DNA of 64,000 nucleotides, from the NCBI RefSeq assembly GCF_040050925.1, contig NZ_CP157390.1, forward strand, positions 1,116,001 to 1,180,000. The letters are read 5' to 3'. This document shows positions 15,627 through 24,866 of this stretch, in pieces. Both the position numbers and the translations under genes were made by a program. Numbering within the stretch: the first letter of the stretch is position 1; every line of letters starts with the position of its first letter. This stretch comes from Leifsonia sp. NPDC080035 (lineage in GTDB: Bacteria > Actinomycetota > Actinomycetes > Actinomycetales > Microbacteriaceae). The notes below the pieces were generated by a model. It did no database searches. It saw only the letters and a list, made by a program, of their open reading frames with translations, and was not told the DNA's origin.

Positions 15627-17795
15627 CTACTCCTCCTCGTCCCGCACCGGTGCCACCGTGAGCCGGTCCCCGCTCGGGTCGAGGTCGACGCGCACCAGGT
15701 CGCCGTCGCGGATCTCGCCCGCCAGCAGCGCCGTCGCCAGCCGGTCCTCGATCTCGCGCTGCATCAGCCGGCGGAGCGGCCGGGCACCGTAGATCGGGTC
15801 GTAGCCGCGTTCGGCCAGCCAGCGTCGCGCGTCCGGGGTGACCGCGAGCTCCAGCCGGCGCTCCTGAAGCCGGCGCATCAGCCGGTCGATGTTGAGCTCG
15901 ACGATCTCGCCGAGCTCGTCCTGGCTCAGCGCCGAGAACACCACGATGTCGTCGAGCCGGTTCACGAACTCCGGTTTGAACGCCTGCCGCACCATCTGCA
16001 GCACCGCCTCCTCGCGCTCGGTCTCGGTGAGCGTCGGGTCGACCAGGTACTGGCTGCCGAGGTTGGAGGTGAGGATGAGGATGGCGTTGCGGAAGTCCAC
16101 CGTGCGGCCCTGGCCGTCGGTGAGCCGGCCGTCGTCGAGCACCTGCAGCAGCACGTCGAAGACCTCGGGGTGCGCCTTCTCGACCTCATCGAGCAGGATC
16201 ACCGAGTACGGACGCCGCCGCACGGCCTCGGTCAGCTGGCCGCCCTGCTCGTAACCGACGTACCCGGGAGGAGCGCCGACCAGCCGCGACACGGAGAACT
16301 TCTCCCCGTACTCGCTCATGTCGATGCGCACCATCGCCTTCTCGTCGTCGAACAGGAAGGCGGCGAGCGCCTTCGCCAGCTCGGTCTTGCCGACACCGGT
16401 GGGGCCGAGGAACAGGAACGATCCGGTCGGGCGCCCGGGGTCGGAGATCCCGGCGCGCGTGCGGCGGACCGCGTCCGCGACCGCCTGAACCGCCTTCTTC
16501 TGGCCGATGATGCGGCGGCCGAGCTCGTGCTCCAGGTGCAGCAGCTTCTCGGTCTCGCCCTGGGTGAGCCTGTCGACGGGGATGCCCGTCCACGCCGCCA
16601 CCACGGCCGCGATGTCGTCGGCGGTGACCTGCTCGTTCACCATCCGCGGGTGGTCGGGGTGCTGCTCGGCCCGCTCGGCCTCCGCCAGCTCCCGCTCGAT
16701 GTTCGGGATGGTCTCGTACTCGATGCGGGACGCCTCCTGGTAGCGGCCGTCGCGCAGCGCGAGGTCGCGCTGCGTCTTGGCCTCGTCCAGCTGCGAGCGC
16801 AGCTCGCCGACGCGGTTCAGCGACGCCTTCTCGGCGCGCCAGCGCTCCTGCAGCTGCTCGAGCTCGTCCTCCTGCTCACGCAGACGCTGCCGCAGTTGCT
16901 CCAGACGCTCCTTGCTGGCGTCGTCCTTCTCCTTCTTGAGGGCGAACTCCTCCAGCTTCATCCGCTCGACCTGCCGCTGCAGGGTGTCGATCTCCACCGG
17001 GGCGGAGTCGATCTCCATCTTCAGCCGGCTCGCGGCCTCGTCGATGAGGTCGATCGCCTTGTCCGGCAGCTGACGGGCGGTGATGTACCGGTTCGAGAGC
17101 GAAGCGGCCGCGACCAGCGCGGAGTCCTCGATCGTCACTCCGTGGTGCGCCTCGTAGCGCCCCTTGAGCCCGCGCAGGATGGCCACCGTGTCCTCCACGC
17201 TCGGCTCGCCGACGTAGACCTGCTGGAACCGGCGCTCGAGCGCCGCATCCTTCTCGATGAACTCGCGGTACTCGTTGAGCGTCGTCGCGCCGATGAGCCG
17301 CAACTCGCCGCGGGCCAGCATCGGCTTCAGCATGTTGGATGCCGCGACGGACCCCTCGCCGCCGCCCGCGCCCATGAGGATGTGCAGCTCGTCGACGAAG
17401 GTGATGATCTGCCCCTCGGCGTCGTTGATCTCCTTGAGGACGGCCTTCAGCCGCTCCTCGAACTGGCCGCGGTACATCGCACCGGCGACGAGCGCCGAGA
17501 GGTCGAGCGAGACCAGCTGCTTGCCCTTGAGCGAGTCGGCCACGTCCCCCGCGACGATGCGCTGGGCGAGCCCCTCGACGACGGCCGTCTTGCCGACGCC
17601 GGGCTCGCCGATGAGCACCGGGTTGTTCTTGGTGCGGCGGGTCAGCACCTGGCTGACGCGCCGGATCTCGGCGTCCCGCCCGATGACCGGGTCGAGCTTG
17701 CCGCTCTTGGCGATCTCCGTGAGGTTCACGCCGTACTGTTCGAGCGCGCTCTTGGCTTCCTCCTGCGTGGAGGGCGCGCCCTGCATGTTCGCCAT
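15627..17795 (-). CDS. clpB: ClpB-type disaggregase lacking the N-terminal domain
   Basis: A 722-residue AAA+ chaperone that rescues aggregated proteins together with DnaK. The first ATPase domain has Walker A GEPGVGKT and VDELHILMGAG. The long coiled-coil middle domain spans roughly 270-400. The second ATPase domain has GPTGVGKTELAKALA and ILLDEVEKAHPEVFD. The usual Clp N-domain of about 150 residues is missing, and no trace of it lies upstream in frame. ATG 17795 is well supported by aggag five bases before it. A HspR-type box lies 33-55 bp upstream, so heat-shock control with the dnaK operon in this window is likely. Confidence 0.92.
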   Translation of the reverse strand: MANMQGAPSTQEEAKSALEQYGVNLTEIAKSGKLDPVIGRDAEIRRVSQVLTRRTKNNPVLIGEPGVGKTAVVEGLAQRIVAGDVADSLKGKQLVSLDLSALVAGAMYRGQFEERLKAVLKEINDAEGQIITFVDELHILMGAGGGEGSVAASNMLKPMLARGELRLIGATTLNEYREFIEKDAALERRFQQVYVGEPSVEDTVAILRGLKGRYEAHHGVTIEDSALVAAASLSNRYITARQLPDKAIDLIDEAASRLKMEIDSAPVEIDTLQRQVERMKLEEFALKKEKDDASKERLEQLRQRLREQEDELEQLQERWRAEKASLNRVGELRSQLDEAKTQRDLALRDGRYQEASRIEYETIPNIERELAEAERAEQHPDHPRMVNEQVTADDIAAVVAAWTGIPVDRLTQGETEKLLHLEHELGRRIIGQKKAVQAVADAVRRTRAGISDPGRPTGSFLFLGPTGVGKTELAKALAAFLFDDEKAMVRIDMSEYGEKFSVSRLVGAPPGYVGYEQGGQLTEAVRRRPYSVILLDEVEKAHPEVFDVLLQVLDDGRLTDGQGRTVDFRNAILILTSNLGSQYLVDPTLTETEREEAVLQMVRQAFKPEFVNRLDDIVVFSALSQDELGEIVELNIDRLMRRLQERRLELAVTPDARRWLAERGYDPIYGARPLRRLMQREIEDRLATALLAGEIRDGDLVRVDLDPSGDRLTVAPVRDEEE

Positions 17796-17827
17796 ACTCC
17801 TGAAGTCCTTTCCACGTCTTCCGACAG

Positions 17828-17850
17828 AGTTGAGTCTACTAGGCTCAACT
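17828..17850. promoter_or_regulatory. HAIR box (HspR operator) before clpB
   Basis: agttgag (17828-17834) and ctcaact (17844-17850) form an inverted repeat that reads TTGAGT-N7-GCTCAA. This matches the HAIR consensus CTTGAGT-N7-ACTCAAG bound by HspR. It is 33 bp upstream of the clpB start. Two very similar copies precede dnaK at 47019 and 47084. Confidence 0.88.
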
Positions 17851-17990
17851 TTGCCTGCGCGACGGGTATTCCAGCGCCAGGCTACTCGGCACGCCCGACG
17901 CGCGGGAGGCCCCGGACACCCATCCAGCGACCGGCGCGTCCGCAATTCCGGAGATTCCTGGCCGCCCCGGGCGGAAGACCGGAGCAACGG

Positions 17991-18416
17991 TCACGCGTGC
18001 GGCGTGTCGGCCGAAACCTCCGGAGTCGCCGACGGCTCGTACAGCGCGAGCCGTGTCCCGAGTCCGGACAAGGGGACGGCGATCAGGGCGACGACGGCGA
18101 CGAAGGGCAACCACAGGGCCGACTGCACCACGCCCAGCACCACCGCGGCGAGCGCGAGCGCGATCAGGCTTCCGAAAGCGGCCGCGAACGGCAGCCGTCG
18201 CGTCCGGTGGAGCAGCACCGCGACCGCGGCTCCGAGCGCGGCGACGGCGGCCACGGCCGCGCCGTACAGCGCGCAGAAGGCCGCCATCGGCAGGATCGCG
18301 GCAGGCGTGGTCACCGCGAACAGCGCTCCGACCACCGAAGCGATCACCGCACCCGCGGGAACCGCCGTGGCGGCCGCCAGCCACAGCCGCCTGGTCCGCC
18401 CCGAGTTCCCCGCCAC
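17991..18416 (-). CDS. Small integral membrane protein
   Basis: A 141-residue hydrophobic protein with four likely membrane helices (about 12-32, 38-65, 75-95, 98-118), a short basic loop LLHRTRRLP and a polar C-tail rich in Pro/Thr. No conserved motif that I recognise. It is upstream of clpB on the same strand, but the HspR box lies between them. It is divergent from another small membrane protein at 18452 with a 35-bp gap. Coding is supported by codon pattern, the strong hydrophobic profile and a clean start. Confidence 0.65.
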   Translation of the reverse strand: MAGNSGRTRRLWLAAATAVPAGAVIASVVGALFAVTTPAAILPMAAFCALYGAAVAAVAALGAAVAVLLHRTRRLPFAAAFGSLIALALAAVVLGVVQSALWLPFVAVVALIAVPLSGLGTRLALYEPSATPEVSADTPHA

Positions 18417-18451
18417 GCCATCACACTAGCCGTCGGCGGTACCCTGGCCCC

Positions 18452-18799
18452 ATGGTCGACCCGATGGACGTGCGCATCGTGCTCATGGACAGCGCGACCG
18501 CCGCCGCGCTCGCGCAGATCCTGCCGCTGCTCCTGCTGACCCTCATGGTGGAGCTGCGGCGCGTGGAACTGCACCGGCGCGGGCGCATCCGGGTCACCCG
18601 GCTCCTGCTCGGCCTGTTCTTCCTCCTGTTCGGGATCATCGAGACGATCCTGGTGCTCTCGATCGACGGCACGCTGATCCCGTTCGCGTGGAGCGACCTG
18701 GCCGCGGCCCTCGTCATCTTCGGGCTGCTCGCCCTGCTCTTCGCCCTCTCCCTGCTGGATGCCCCGGGCGCGAAGAAGCGCAGGCACGATGAACGCTGA
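18452..18799 (+). CDS. Small three-helix membrane protein
   Basis: A 115-residue protein with helices near 15-33, 50-70 and 80-102. Between the first two is a basic stretch, RRVELHRRGRIRVTR. The C-tail is KKRRHDER. It resembles DUF-type small inner-membrane proteins, but I recognise no family. It converges on the copD-ctaG gene with 33 bp between the stop codons. The ATG at 18452 lies close to the start of the divergent membrane protein gene. Confidence 0.65.
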   Translation: MVDPMDVRIVLMDSATAAALAQILPLLLLTLMVELRRVELHRRGRIRVTRLLLGLFFLLFGIIETILVLSIDGTLIPFAWSDLAAALVIFGLLALLFALSLLDAPGAKKRRHDER

Positions 18800-18832
18800 C
18801 GAGGGCACTGACACCGGGCGCTGGCGCCGCAG

Positions 18833-20917
18833 TCAGCGCTCCCGGTTCAGCCGGGCGAGCCGCTCGTTGTACGCACGCAGCTCCGCGTCGCCGTCGCGCT
18901 CCGCCTGGCGGTCGAGCCGCCGGGCCGCGCGCTCGTCCGACGACACCCAGCGCGCGACCACGAGGAGCGCGACGAGCACCATCGGCAGCTCGGACGCACC
19001 CCAGGCGACACCGCCGCCGACGTGCTGGTCCGCGAGCAGGGCCGCGTCGTCCCGTTGCCCGAGCGCGTGGTACCAGTCCGCCGCCAGGACGCTGCCGCTC
19101 TCCATCAGCGCCACCCCGAAGAAGGCGTGGAACGCCAGCGTCGCCAGCATCACGATGAACAGGATCGGGAACGCCGGACGCGGAGGACCGGGATCGATCC
19201 CGATGAACACCCAGAAGAACAAGTACCCGCTCAGCAGGAAGTGCACGCACATCAGCACATGCCACTGGTGGCTGAACATCGCCGACTCGAACGCGGGGGT
19301 GAAGTAGAACGCCACGAGGCTGCCCGCGAAGATCACGCCGGCGACGACCGGGCGGGAGAGGAAGCGCAGGTAGCCGGAGTGGGTCAGCAGGAGCAGCCAC
19401 TCCCGCATCCCCCTGCTCCCGTCCTGCCGCGCCGGGAGCACGCGCAGCGCGAGCAGCACCGGCCCGCCGAGCACGAACAGCGGAGGCGCGAGCATCATCA
19501 GCCCCATGTGCTGCACCATGTGGGTGCTGAAGTGGACGAGGCCGTAGACCGCCGCTCCCCCGCTCGTCAGCCAGACGAGCGCGACGCAGCCGGCGAGCCA
19601 GGCGACGAGGCGGCGCACCGGCCACGGGTCGCCGCGACGGCGCAGCCGGACGAACGCCCACACGTACAGCCCGGCGAGCACCGCCGCGAGGGCGAGCCAC
19701 ACCCAGTCCAGGTGGACGACGGTGAACATCCGCTCGACGGTCACCGCAGGCGGGTACGGGAAGCCGAGCAGGCCCTCGCGCGCCTCGTCGCCGGTGAGCG
19801 GCTGCTGGGACACGGGCGGAGCGCTGCGCGACAGCCCGACGGAGACGCCGACCGCGACCGCCATGAACACGATCTCCGCCGTCGCGAAGAGGGCGAACGC
19901 CCGCCGGTCGGCCGGGTCGCGCCGCAGCCGGGGGATGACGCGTCTGCGCTGCAGCGCACCCCCGATCCCGAGCAGCACGAGGATGGCCGCCTTCACCACG
20001 ATGAGGATCCCGTACGGCTTCAGCAGATCGGCGGGGGACGCCAGGCGCAGCGACGCGTTGACGATGCCGGAGAACGCGACGGCGGCGAAGGCCCAGCCCG
20101 CCATCGTCGAGTACCGCGCGACCGCCGAGGCGAAGCCGCGTTTCATCGTGGAGCGCAGCAGGAGGAGCCCGAGCAGGCCGCCCGCCCAGAGCGTCACGCC
20201 GACCAGGTGGACGGCGAGGCTGTTCACCGCATTGGCGTGCTCGGACGACCCCGCGGCGTGCCCGGACAGCGCGAGCGGCAGCAGGGCGAAGAGGGCGAAG
20301 CCGAATGCGATGCCGGCCGTCGTGATCCGCCGGGCGAGCACGGCGAGCACCGCCGCGGTCAGCACGGCGGCGGCCGAGACGACAAGCGACTGCCCGAGCT
20401 CCACGCCGAACAGGAACGTCCCGAGCGTCGGCCAGAACAGCGCATCCCCCGGCTGGACGCCGGAGACGCTGATGCTGGTCAGCACGATCACGGCCAGCGC
20501 GCAGGCGAACCACGCCGCGCCTGCCCGACCCGCCCAACGGGTCGCCCTGGACTGCGCCCAGCCGAGCATCCCCGGCCGCTTCGTCTGGCCGGGAGCGAGG
20601 AATGCGGCGACCGCCAGGAGGCCGACCGTCGCGGTGGCCGCGATGTCGTGCAGGGTGCGCGCGATCGGGAGGCCGTAGGTCACCATGTCGCCCGGGTCCT
20701 GCAGGGCGCGCCCGGTGAGGAAGGCGCCGGAGAAGACCATGGCGAGCAGCGCGGCGACGACGGCGAGCGGGACCGACAGCACGGCGATGAGGGCAGGGAT
20801 GCTGACGGGCGGAAGCGGGAGCTCGTGCTCCCGGAACACCGCGTCCCCGGCGGCGCCCGGATCGTTCGGGTCGACCCGGGCGCGGTCGGCGGGGGCGCCG
20901 TCCGTCGGCGCGCTCAC
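18833..20917 (-). CDS. CopD copper-import / CtaG oxidase-assembly fusion protein
   Basis: A 694-residue polytopic membrane protein. The N-terminal half (to about 340) has CopD-type helices with GHAAGSSEHANAVNSLAVHLVGVTLWAGGLLGLLL (read in parts), bearing conserved His and Trp residues. The C-terminal half is a caa3-type CtaG domain with HFSTHMVQHMGLMMLAPPLFVLGGP and MCVHFLLSGYLFFW. Such fusions are common in actinobacteria. CopD moves copper across the membrane, and CtaG helps build cytochrome oxidase. The gene starts four bases inside the end of copC (ATGA overlap), the last of a ycnI-copC-copD/ctaG set. This suggests copper supply to the respiratory oxidase. Confidence 0.9.
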   Translation of the reverse strand: MSAPTDGAPADRARVDPNDPGAAGDAVFREHELPLPPVSIPALIAVLSVPLAVVAALLAMVFSGAFLTGRALQDPGDMVTYGLPIARTLHDIAATATVGLLAVAAFLAPGQTKRPGMLGWAQSRATRWAGRAGAAWFACALAVIVLTSISVSGVQPGDALFWPTLGTFLFGVELGQSLVVSAAAVLTAAVLAVLARRITTAGIAFGFALFALLPLALSGHAAGSSEHANAVNSLAVHLVGVTLWAGGLLGLLLLRSTMKRGFASAVARYSTMAGWAFAAVAFSGIVNASLRLASPADLLKPYGILIVVKAAILVLLGIGGALQRRRVIPRLRRDPADRRAFALFATAEIVFMAVAVGVSVGLSRSAPPVSQQPLTGDEAREGLLGFPYPPAVTVERMFTVVHLDWVWLALAAVLAGLYVWAFVRLRRRGDPWPVRRLVAWLAGCVALVWLTSGGAAVYGLVHFSTHMVQHMGLMMLAPPLFVLGGPVLLALRVLPARQDGSRGMREWLLLLTHSGYLRFLSRPVVAGVIFAGSLVAFYFTPAFESAMFSHQWHVLMCVHFLLSGYLFFWVFIGIDPGPPRPAFPILFIVMLATLAFHAFFGVALMESGSVLAADWYHALGQRDDAALLADQHVGGGVAWGASELPMVLVALLVVARWVSSDERAARRLDRQAERDGDAELRAYNERLARLNRER

Positions 20918-21597
20918 TCGTCGTCCTCGTCGCGGGAGGGACGCTGCGAGTCGCCCCGGCGGGTCCGGCGTGCGGTCACGAGCACCAGCACGACGCCGAC
21001 CGCGGCGAGCGCCACGATCCCGACGGCGATGCCGACGACAAGGCCGACCGCGTCACCGGCGCCGGCCCCCGCCCCGGGAGACGAGGTGGATGCCGGGCCG
21101 GATCCGTCCCGCGCCTCCTGCTTCGCGGCCCCGCAGGACGGACGCTCGGCGGTGCCTTCGCCGCGGGACGCGCCGGCCGGCGCGCGGTAGTCGAAGCCGA
21201 TCGACGTGGAGACGGTGTGGCCGTCCGCCGACACGATCTGCCACTCGACGGTGTATGCGCCGTCGGGCCCGAGGGCGACCGGGGCGGAGACGGTCCGGTC
21301 CTTGATGCTCGCGCATCCCGTCTCGTAGTGCCGGCCGCCCGAGGTCACCTGGATGAGCGCGGACGAGCCGTCGCCGCTCAGATCGAGCACGCGGTCGTTG
21401 AAGGTGAGGCTGACCCGGTCGAGGGGCGCGGTCTGGACGGAGCCTGCGGCCGGGGAGCTCTCCACGAGGTAGTCGTGGGCGCTCGCCGCGGTCGCGGGGG
21501 CGAACGTCAGCGCAGCGGCGACGAACGCACCCGCGACCGCAGCGGCCGCCTTCCTCCGTGACCGCGCCGGGCGTGCCGCCCGCGCGGCCGCCGTCAC
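20914..21597 (-). CDS. CopC-domain copper-binding protein, membrane-tethered
   Basis: A 227-residue protein. The signal peptide ends in ASA just before HDYLVESSPAAGS, so the mature protein begins with histidine, the copper ligand of CopC. The CopC beta-sandwich continues with LTFNDRVLDLSG and TVEWQIVSADGHTVSTSIGF, where the second conserved His lies. A Gly/Ala linker, a membrane helix near 185-207 and TARRTRRGD follow, so it is anchored outside by its C-terminus. The GTG start at 21597 overlaps the ycnI stop (GTGA), marking translational coupling. Two extra cysteines (GCASI, PSCGAA) are typical of actinobacterial copies. Confidence 0.88.
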   Translation of the reverse strand: MTAAARAARPARSRRKAAAAVAGAFVAAALTFAPATAASAHDYLVESSPAAGSVQTAPLDRVSLTFNDRVLDLSGDGSSALIQVTSGGRHYETGCASIKDRTVSAPVALGPDGAYTVEWQIVSADGHTVSTSIGFDYRAPAGASRGEGTAERPSCGAAKQEARDGSGPASTSSPGAGAGAGDAVGLVVGIAVGIVALAAVGVVLVLVTARRTRRGDSQRPSRDEDDE

Positions 21598-22337
21598 TTG
21601 CCCGAACCCCGCGCCGCGCGGCCGCGGCGCGTCGCGGCGAAGACCGCGACGACGAGGGCGATCGCGCCGAGCGCGAGGCCGCCGATGCCGAGACCGATGG
21701 CGACCGCCGTGTCGGCCGGAGACGCCGCGGTCGCCGTCGCCGGGGCCTCCGGGGCGGCGGCGACGCTCGGCGCCGTCGCATCCTCCCCGACCGGAGGCGC
21801 ATCGGTGATGTAGACCGTCGGCGCCGGGTGCTCGGGCTCCGCTCCGGACGCGGGCGTCTTCTGGTCCCAGTCGACGACGGTGCCGTCCGAGTAGTACTGG
21901 TGCGTGGGCAGCAGGATGCTGCCGGTGTCCGGCATCGCGCCCGCCGAGATCACGAACTGCTGGAACTGGCCGGGCGCGATCTGCACGCCGGAGTCGGCCG
22001 TCCAGACGACCCGGAGGGGCGCCTCGGTGATCGTGCCGGTGTCGGTCTTCACCGGCTTCGGCAGCTTCTCGGTGATCACCTGGGTCGTCCATCCCGCCAG
22101 CGGCTGGTAGGAGACGGAACTGAGCGGGGTGTCGGTGGGCAGGTCCACAACGAGCTTGACGGTGCCGGCCGTGGCCGACTCGGTCGGGACCGTGAAGGTC
22201 AGGGTGGAGTAGCCGCCGACGGCCGCCTTGTCGGGGTCGACGTGCACGTGGGCGCTGGCGGCCAGCGGGGCAGCGAGCGCGAGGGCGACGGCCGCGACGG
22301 CGGCGGCGCCGGCGCGCCAGAGGGAACGCGTGTTCAT
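21594..22337 (-). CDS. YcnI family (DUF1775) copper-binding protein
   Basis: A 247-residue protein. The signal peptide ends in ASA before HVHVDPDKAAVGGYSTLTF, so the mature N-terminus is His, as in the copper-binding mono-histidine brace of YcnI. The domain holds LTFTVPTESA, VKLVVDLPTDTPLSSVSYQP and LRVVWTADSGVQIAPGQFQQF. A C-terminal helix (about 215-235) with RRGRAARGSGK anchors it. It is the first gene of the copper operon. The 150 bp upstream hold an 18-bp palindromic run (cggccgcg then cgcggccg, two bases apart), but I see no known copper operator. Confidence 0.88.
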   Translation of the reverse strand: MNTRSLWRAGAAAVAAVALALAAPLAASAHVHVDPDKAAVGGYSTLTFTVPTESATAGTVKLVVDLPTDTPLSSVSYQPLAGWTTQVITEKLPKPVKTDTGTITEAPLRVVWTADSGVQIAPGQFQQFVISAGAMPDTGSILLPTHQYYSDGTVVDWDQKTPASGAEPEHPAPTVYITDAPPVGEDATAPSVAAAPEAPATATAASPADTAVAIGLGIGGLALGAIALVVAVFAATRRGRAARGSGK

Positions 22338-22486
22338 GGGATGTCCGATTCTCGGCCGCGAGCGCGGCCGGGTAGAGGGATGGCTGACACCTCGGCGCGG
22401 GCGCGACGGCGCCCGGGCGCGGAGGCGATGCGTCCTCCCGGCCGCGGACGAGCGGCATCGGACGCCGGATGACGGCGTCGAGCGGC

Positions 22487-23110
22487 TCAGCGGGCCGGGA
22501 CGGTCCCCATCGGCGGGCCGCGGTGGCGCATCCCGCCGAGCACGACGTCCAGCGCAGGAAGGGTGGCGGGCGCCGTCTCGATCGGCGCGCGGCGCAGACC
22601 GGCGGGCGACGCCAGCACGGCGGTGACCCGGTCGACGAACCGGCGCAGCCGGAAGAACGCGAAGTGGCACGCGGCCCAGAACGCGCGCTCGCCGTGCCGC
22701 AGCGCGGCGATGGTGAGGAGCGCGGCGCCGAGGTGGGATGCCCACATCGCCGCGTCGCCCGTGATCAGCGACGCCTCCGGGCCGGTCGCGGCGCCCGGGA
22801 TGAGTGTCAGGTGCATCCCGGCGTGCAGATGCCCGCCGGCCGGCACGCCGCTGAACGAGGCGGACGGGCTGAGCGAGAACAGCGCGTGGAAGAGGAACTG
22901 GCTGATGGCGACCGAGGCCGTCAGGCGCCAGAGCGCCAGCCGCTTGCCCGCGAGCGCGATGCTCGCGAGGGTCGAGAACACGAGGCTGAGCGTGACGGCG
23001 ACCGCGCTGGGAGCGTCACCGCCACCGGCCATGTGGAAGAGCGCGGCGACGAAGGTCGCGGTGCCGGCGGCCGCGAAGCCGCGGACGACCCGGACACCGC
23101 GCGAACTCAT
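22487..23110 (-). CDS. Histidine-containing membrane protein near copper cluster
   Basis: A 207-residue membrane protein with about four hydrophobic helices (roughly 8-28, 38-56, 60-82, 120-142). Histidines and methionines cluster at membrane edges: LFHMAGGG, FLFHALFSL, GHLHAGMHL, AMWASHLGAAL. It is 150 bp upstream of ycnI on the same strand. The His/Met pattern and context suggest a role in copper or oxidase biology, but I recognise no named family. The C-terminal 60 residues are polar. Confidence 0.72.
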   Translation of the reverse strand: MSSRGVRVVRGFAAAGTATFVAALFHMAGGGDAPSAVAVTLSLVFSTLASIALAGKRLALWRLTASVAISQFLFHALFSLSPSASFSGVPAGGHLHAGMHLTLIPGAATGPEASLITGDAAMWASHLGAALLTIAALRHGERAFWAACHFAFFRLRRFVDRVTAVLASPAGLRRAPIETAPATLPALDVVLGGMRHRGPPMGTVPAR

Positions 23111-23139
23111 GCCTCCGAGTCTATCCGGGAGCCCGTCGG

Positions 23140-24648
23140 TCAGCTGCGCGGGTCAGACGCCGCCGGGTCGCGGTCGTCGATGCCGGGAGGCGCCTTCTCG
23201 TCGAGCTCGTCGGGGAGCTCGAGCGGGCGCCGTGTGTAGTAGCCGCGGGCCCTGCGGTAGTAGATGGCGACCGGGATCAGTCCCACCACGATCAGCCCGA
23301 CGCCCAGGATGTTGACGATCGGGTCGTTGTTCGGGATGGAGAACCCGAACATGCAGGCCATGAAGATCGCCCCGACGAGCGGCCAGAGGAAGATCAGGAA
23401 GAAGTTGCGCACCGAGGCGAAGAGCACCTTGCGGTAGGCCACGATCACCGCGACGCCCGCCAGCGCGTAGTAGAACGTGATCTGCACGCCGATCGAGCTG
23501 ATGGCGTTGCTCATCACGTCGCCGACGCTGCCGATGAGCGTCGACCCGAGGAACAGCACCACCGAGACCCCGACGACCACCAGCGTGGCAAACGCCGGCG
23601 TCCGCCACCGCGGGTGGATGCGGCCGAACGCCTTCGGGAGGGTGTTGTCGCGTCCCATCGCGAACAGCGTCCGCGTGACCTGCACCAGCGTCGTCTCCAG
23701 CGTGGCGATGGTGGAGAGGGCGACGGCGACGATCAGGATCTTGCCGCCGAGCCCCGGCCAGACCGCTTGACCGAGCGGCACCAGGATGTTCGCCTGGTTG
23801 CTCTCGATGGTCTTCGACGGCAGCATCGTCAGCGTCCCGATCGTGAACAGCACGAACAGCAGGAAGACGATGAGCACGCCGATGATGCCGGCGGAGCCCG
23901 CGGACTTGTGGCCGTTCTTGGTCTCCTCGTTGAGGTTCGCCGACACGTCCCAGCCCCAGAAGTAGAACGCCGCGGTCAGGGCGGCCGTGACGAACACTCC
24001 GGGGCCGGCGAGGTGGGAGAAGCCGAGCCAGTCCCCCGAGAAGCTGGGACCGGCGTGGCTCGTCGTCGCCGCCCGCACGATCATCAGCACGGCGAACACG
24101 ACGAGGATCGCCACCTCGATCAGCGACATGATCCACTGCGCCCGCGCGGTGATGTGCACGCCGAACAGCACGCACGCCGCCATCACCAGGAACCAGACCG
24201 CTCCGATGGCCGTGATGAGGATGGTGTTGTCCGCCTGGTCCGGCGCGAACAGCGACACGGTCATCGCGCCGGCGGGCAGAGCACCCGCGACCATGAAGAT
24301 CGTGGCTGAGATCACGAGCGCCCAGCCGGAGAGGAAGCCGAGGATGGGATGCAGCGCCCGCGCGACCCAGGAGTACGCGGCGCCGGCGTTGACGTCGATC
24401 CGGCCGAGGTAGAGGAACGCCCACGCGATGCCGAGCATGGGGATGCCGCACCAGAGCAGCACACCGGGGGCGCCGAGGCCGGCGGCCCCGACGAGGATGG
24501 CCGTCGTCGCGGCGATCGAGTACGCGGGGGCGGACCCGGCCACCGCCATCACGATGGAACCGGCGGCGCTCACCCCGTCCGCCTGGAGCTCGTGCTTCTG
24601 TGCGTTCCCGTGCGTTTCAGTCGCCGCCGGGGAATTCGTGTGCGTCAT
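23140..24648 (-). CDS. APC-superfamily amino acid/amine permease
   Basis: A 502-residue transporter with about 12 membrane helices. The APC signature GSAPAYSIAATTAILV lies near residue 40. AAFYFWGWDVSANLNEETKN (helix 6 region) and TRTLFAMGRDNTLPKAFGRIHPRWRTPAFA (in parts) are typical of the family. The C-tail is hydrophilic and acidic. Substrate cannot be told. The APC type usually takes amino acids, polyamines or related amines by proton symport or exchange. It is a single gene, with a 29-bp gap to the downstream-lying membrane protein gene. Confidence 0.88.
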   Translation of the reverse strand: MTHTNSPAATETHGNAQKHELQADGVSAAGSIVMAVAGSAPAYSIAATTAILVGAAGLGAPGVLLWCGIPMLGIAWAFLYLGRIDVNAGAAYSWVARALHPILGFLSGWALVISATIFMVAGALPAGAMTVSLFAPDQADNTILITAIGAVWFLVMAACVLFGVHITARAQWIMSLIEVAILVVFAVLMIVRAATTSHAGPSFSGDWLGFSHLAGPGVFVTAALTAAFYFWGWDVSANLNEETKNGHKSAGSAGIIGVLIVFLLFVLFTIGTLTMLPSKTIESNQANILVPLGQAVWPGLGGKILIVAVALSTIATLETTLVQVTRTLFAMGRDNTLPKAFGRIHPRWRTPAFATLVVVGVSVVLFLGSTLIGSVGDVMSNAISSIGVQITFYYALAGVAVIVAYRKVLFASVRNFFLIFLWPLVGAIFMACMFGFSIPNNDPIVNILGVGLIVVGLIPVAIYYRRARGYYTRRPLELPDELDEKAPPGIDDRDPAASDPRS

Positions 24649-24866
24649 TGCTCTCCCTACGCATCGCGGATGCGACAGGGGGACGTTAGCAAGCGGCGGT
24701 GTTCCCGACAAGCCTTTTCGCCACGGATTCGGTTGAGGTTTCTGAGAAATGCAGAGGAAACCGATACCCCATGCGATGATTTCCTTCGGTTATCGACGCT
24801 CGTGCGCGATCGCACGCCGCCGGCCAGGCGCCCGCTCGGGCCGGCCGGTCTGGTTGACTGGACGCC

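Noticed and set aside
17796..17987. An N-terminal extension of ClpB
   Set aside because: It would run through the HspR box and lacks any Clp-N similarity. The aggag-ATG at 17795 is far better.
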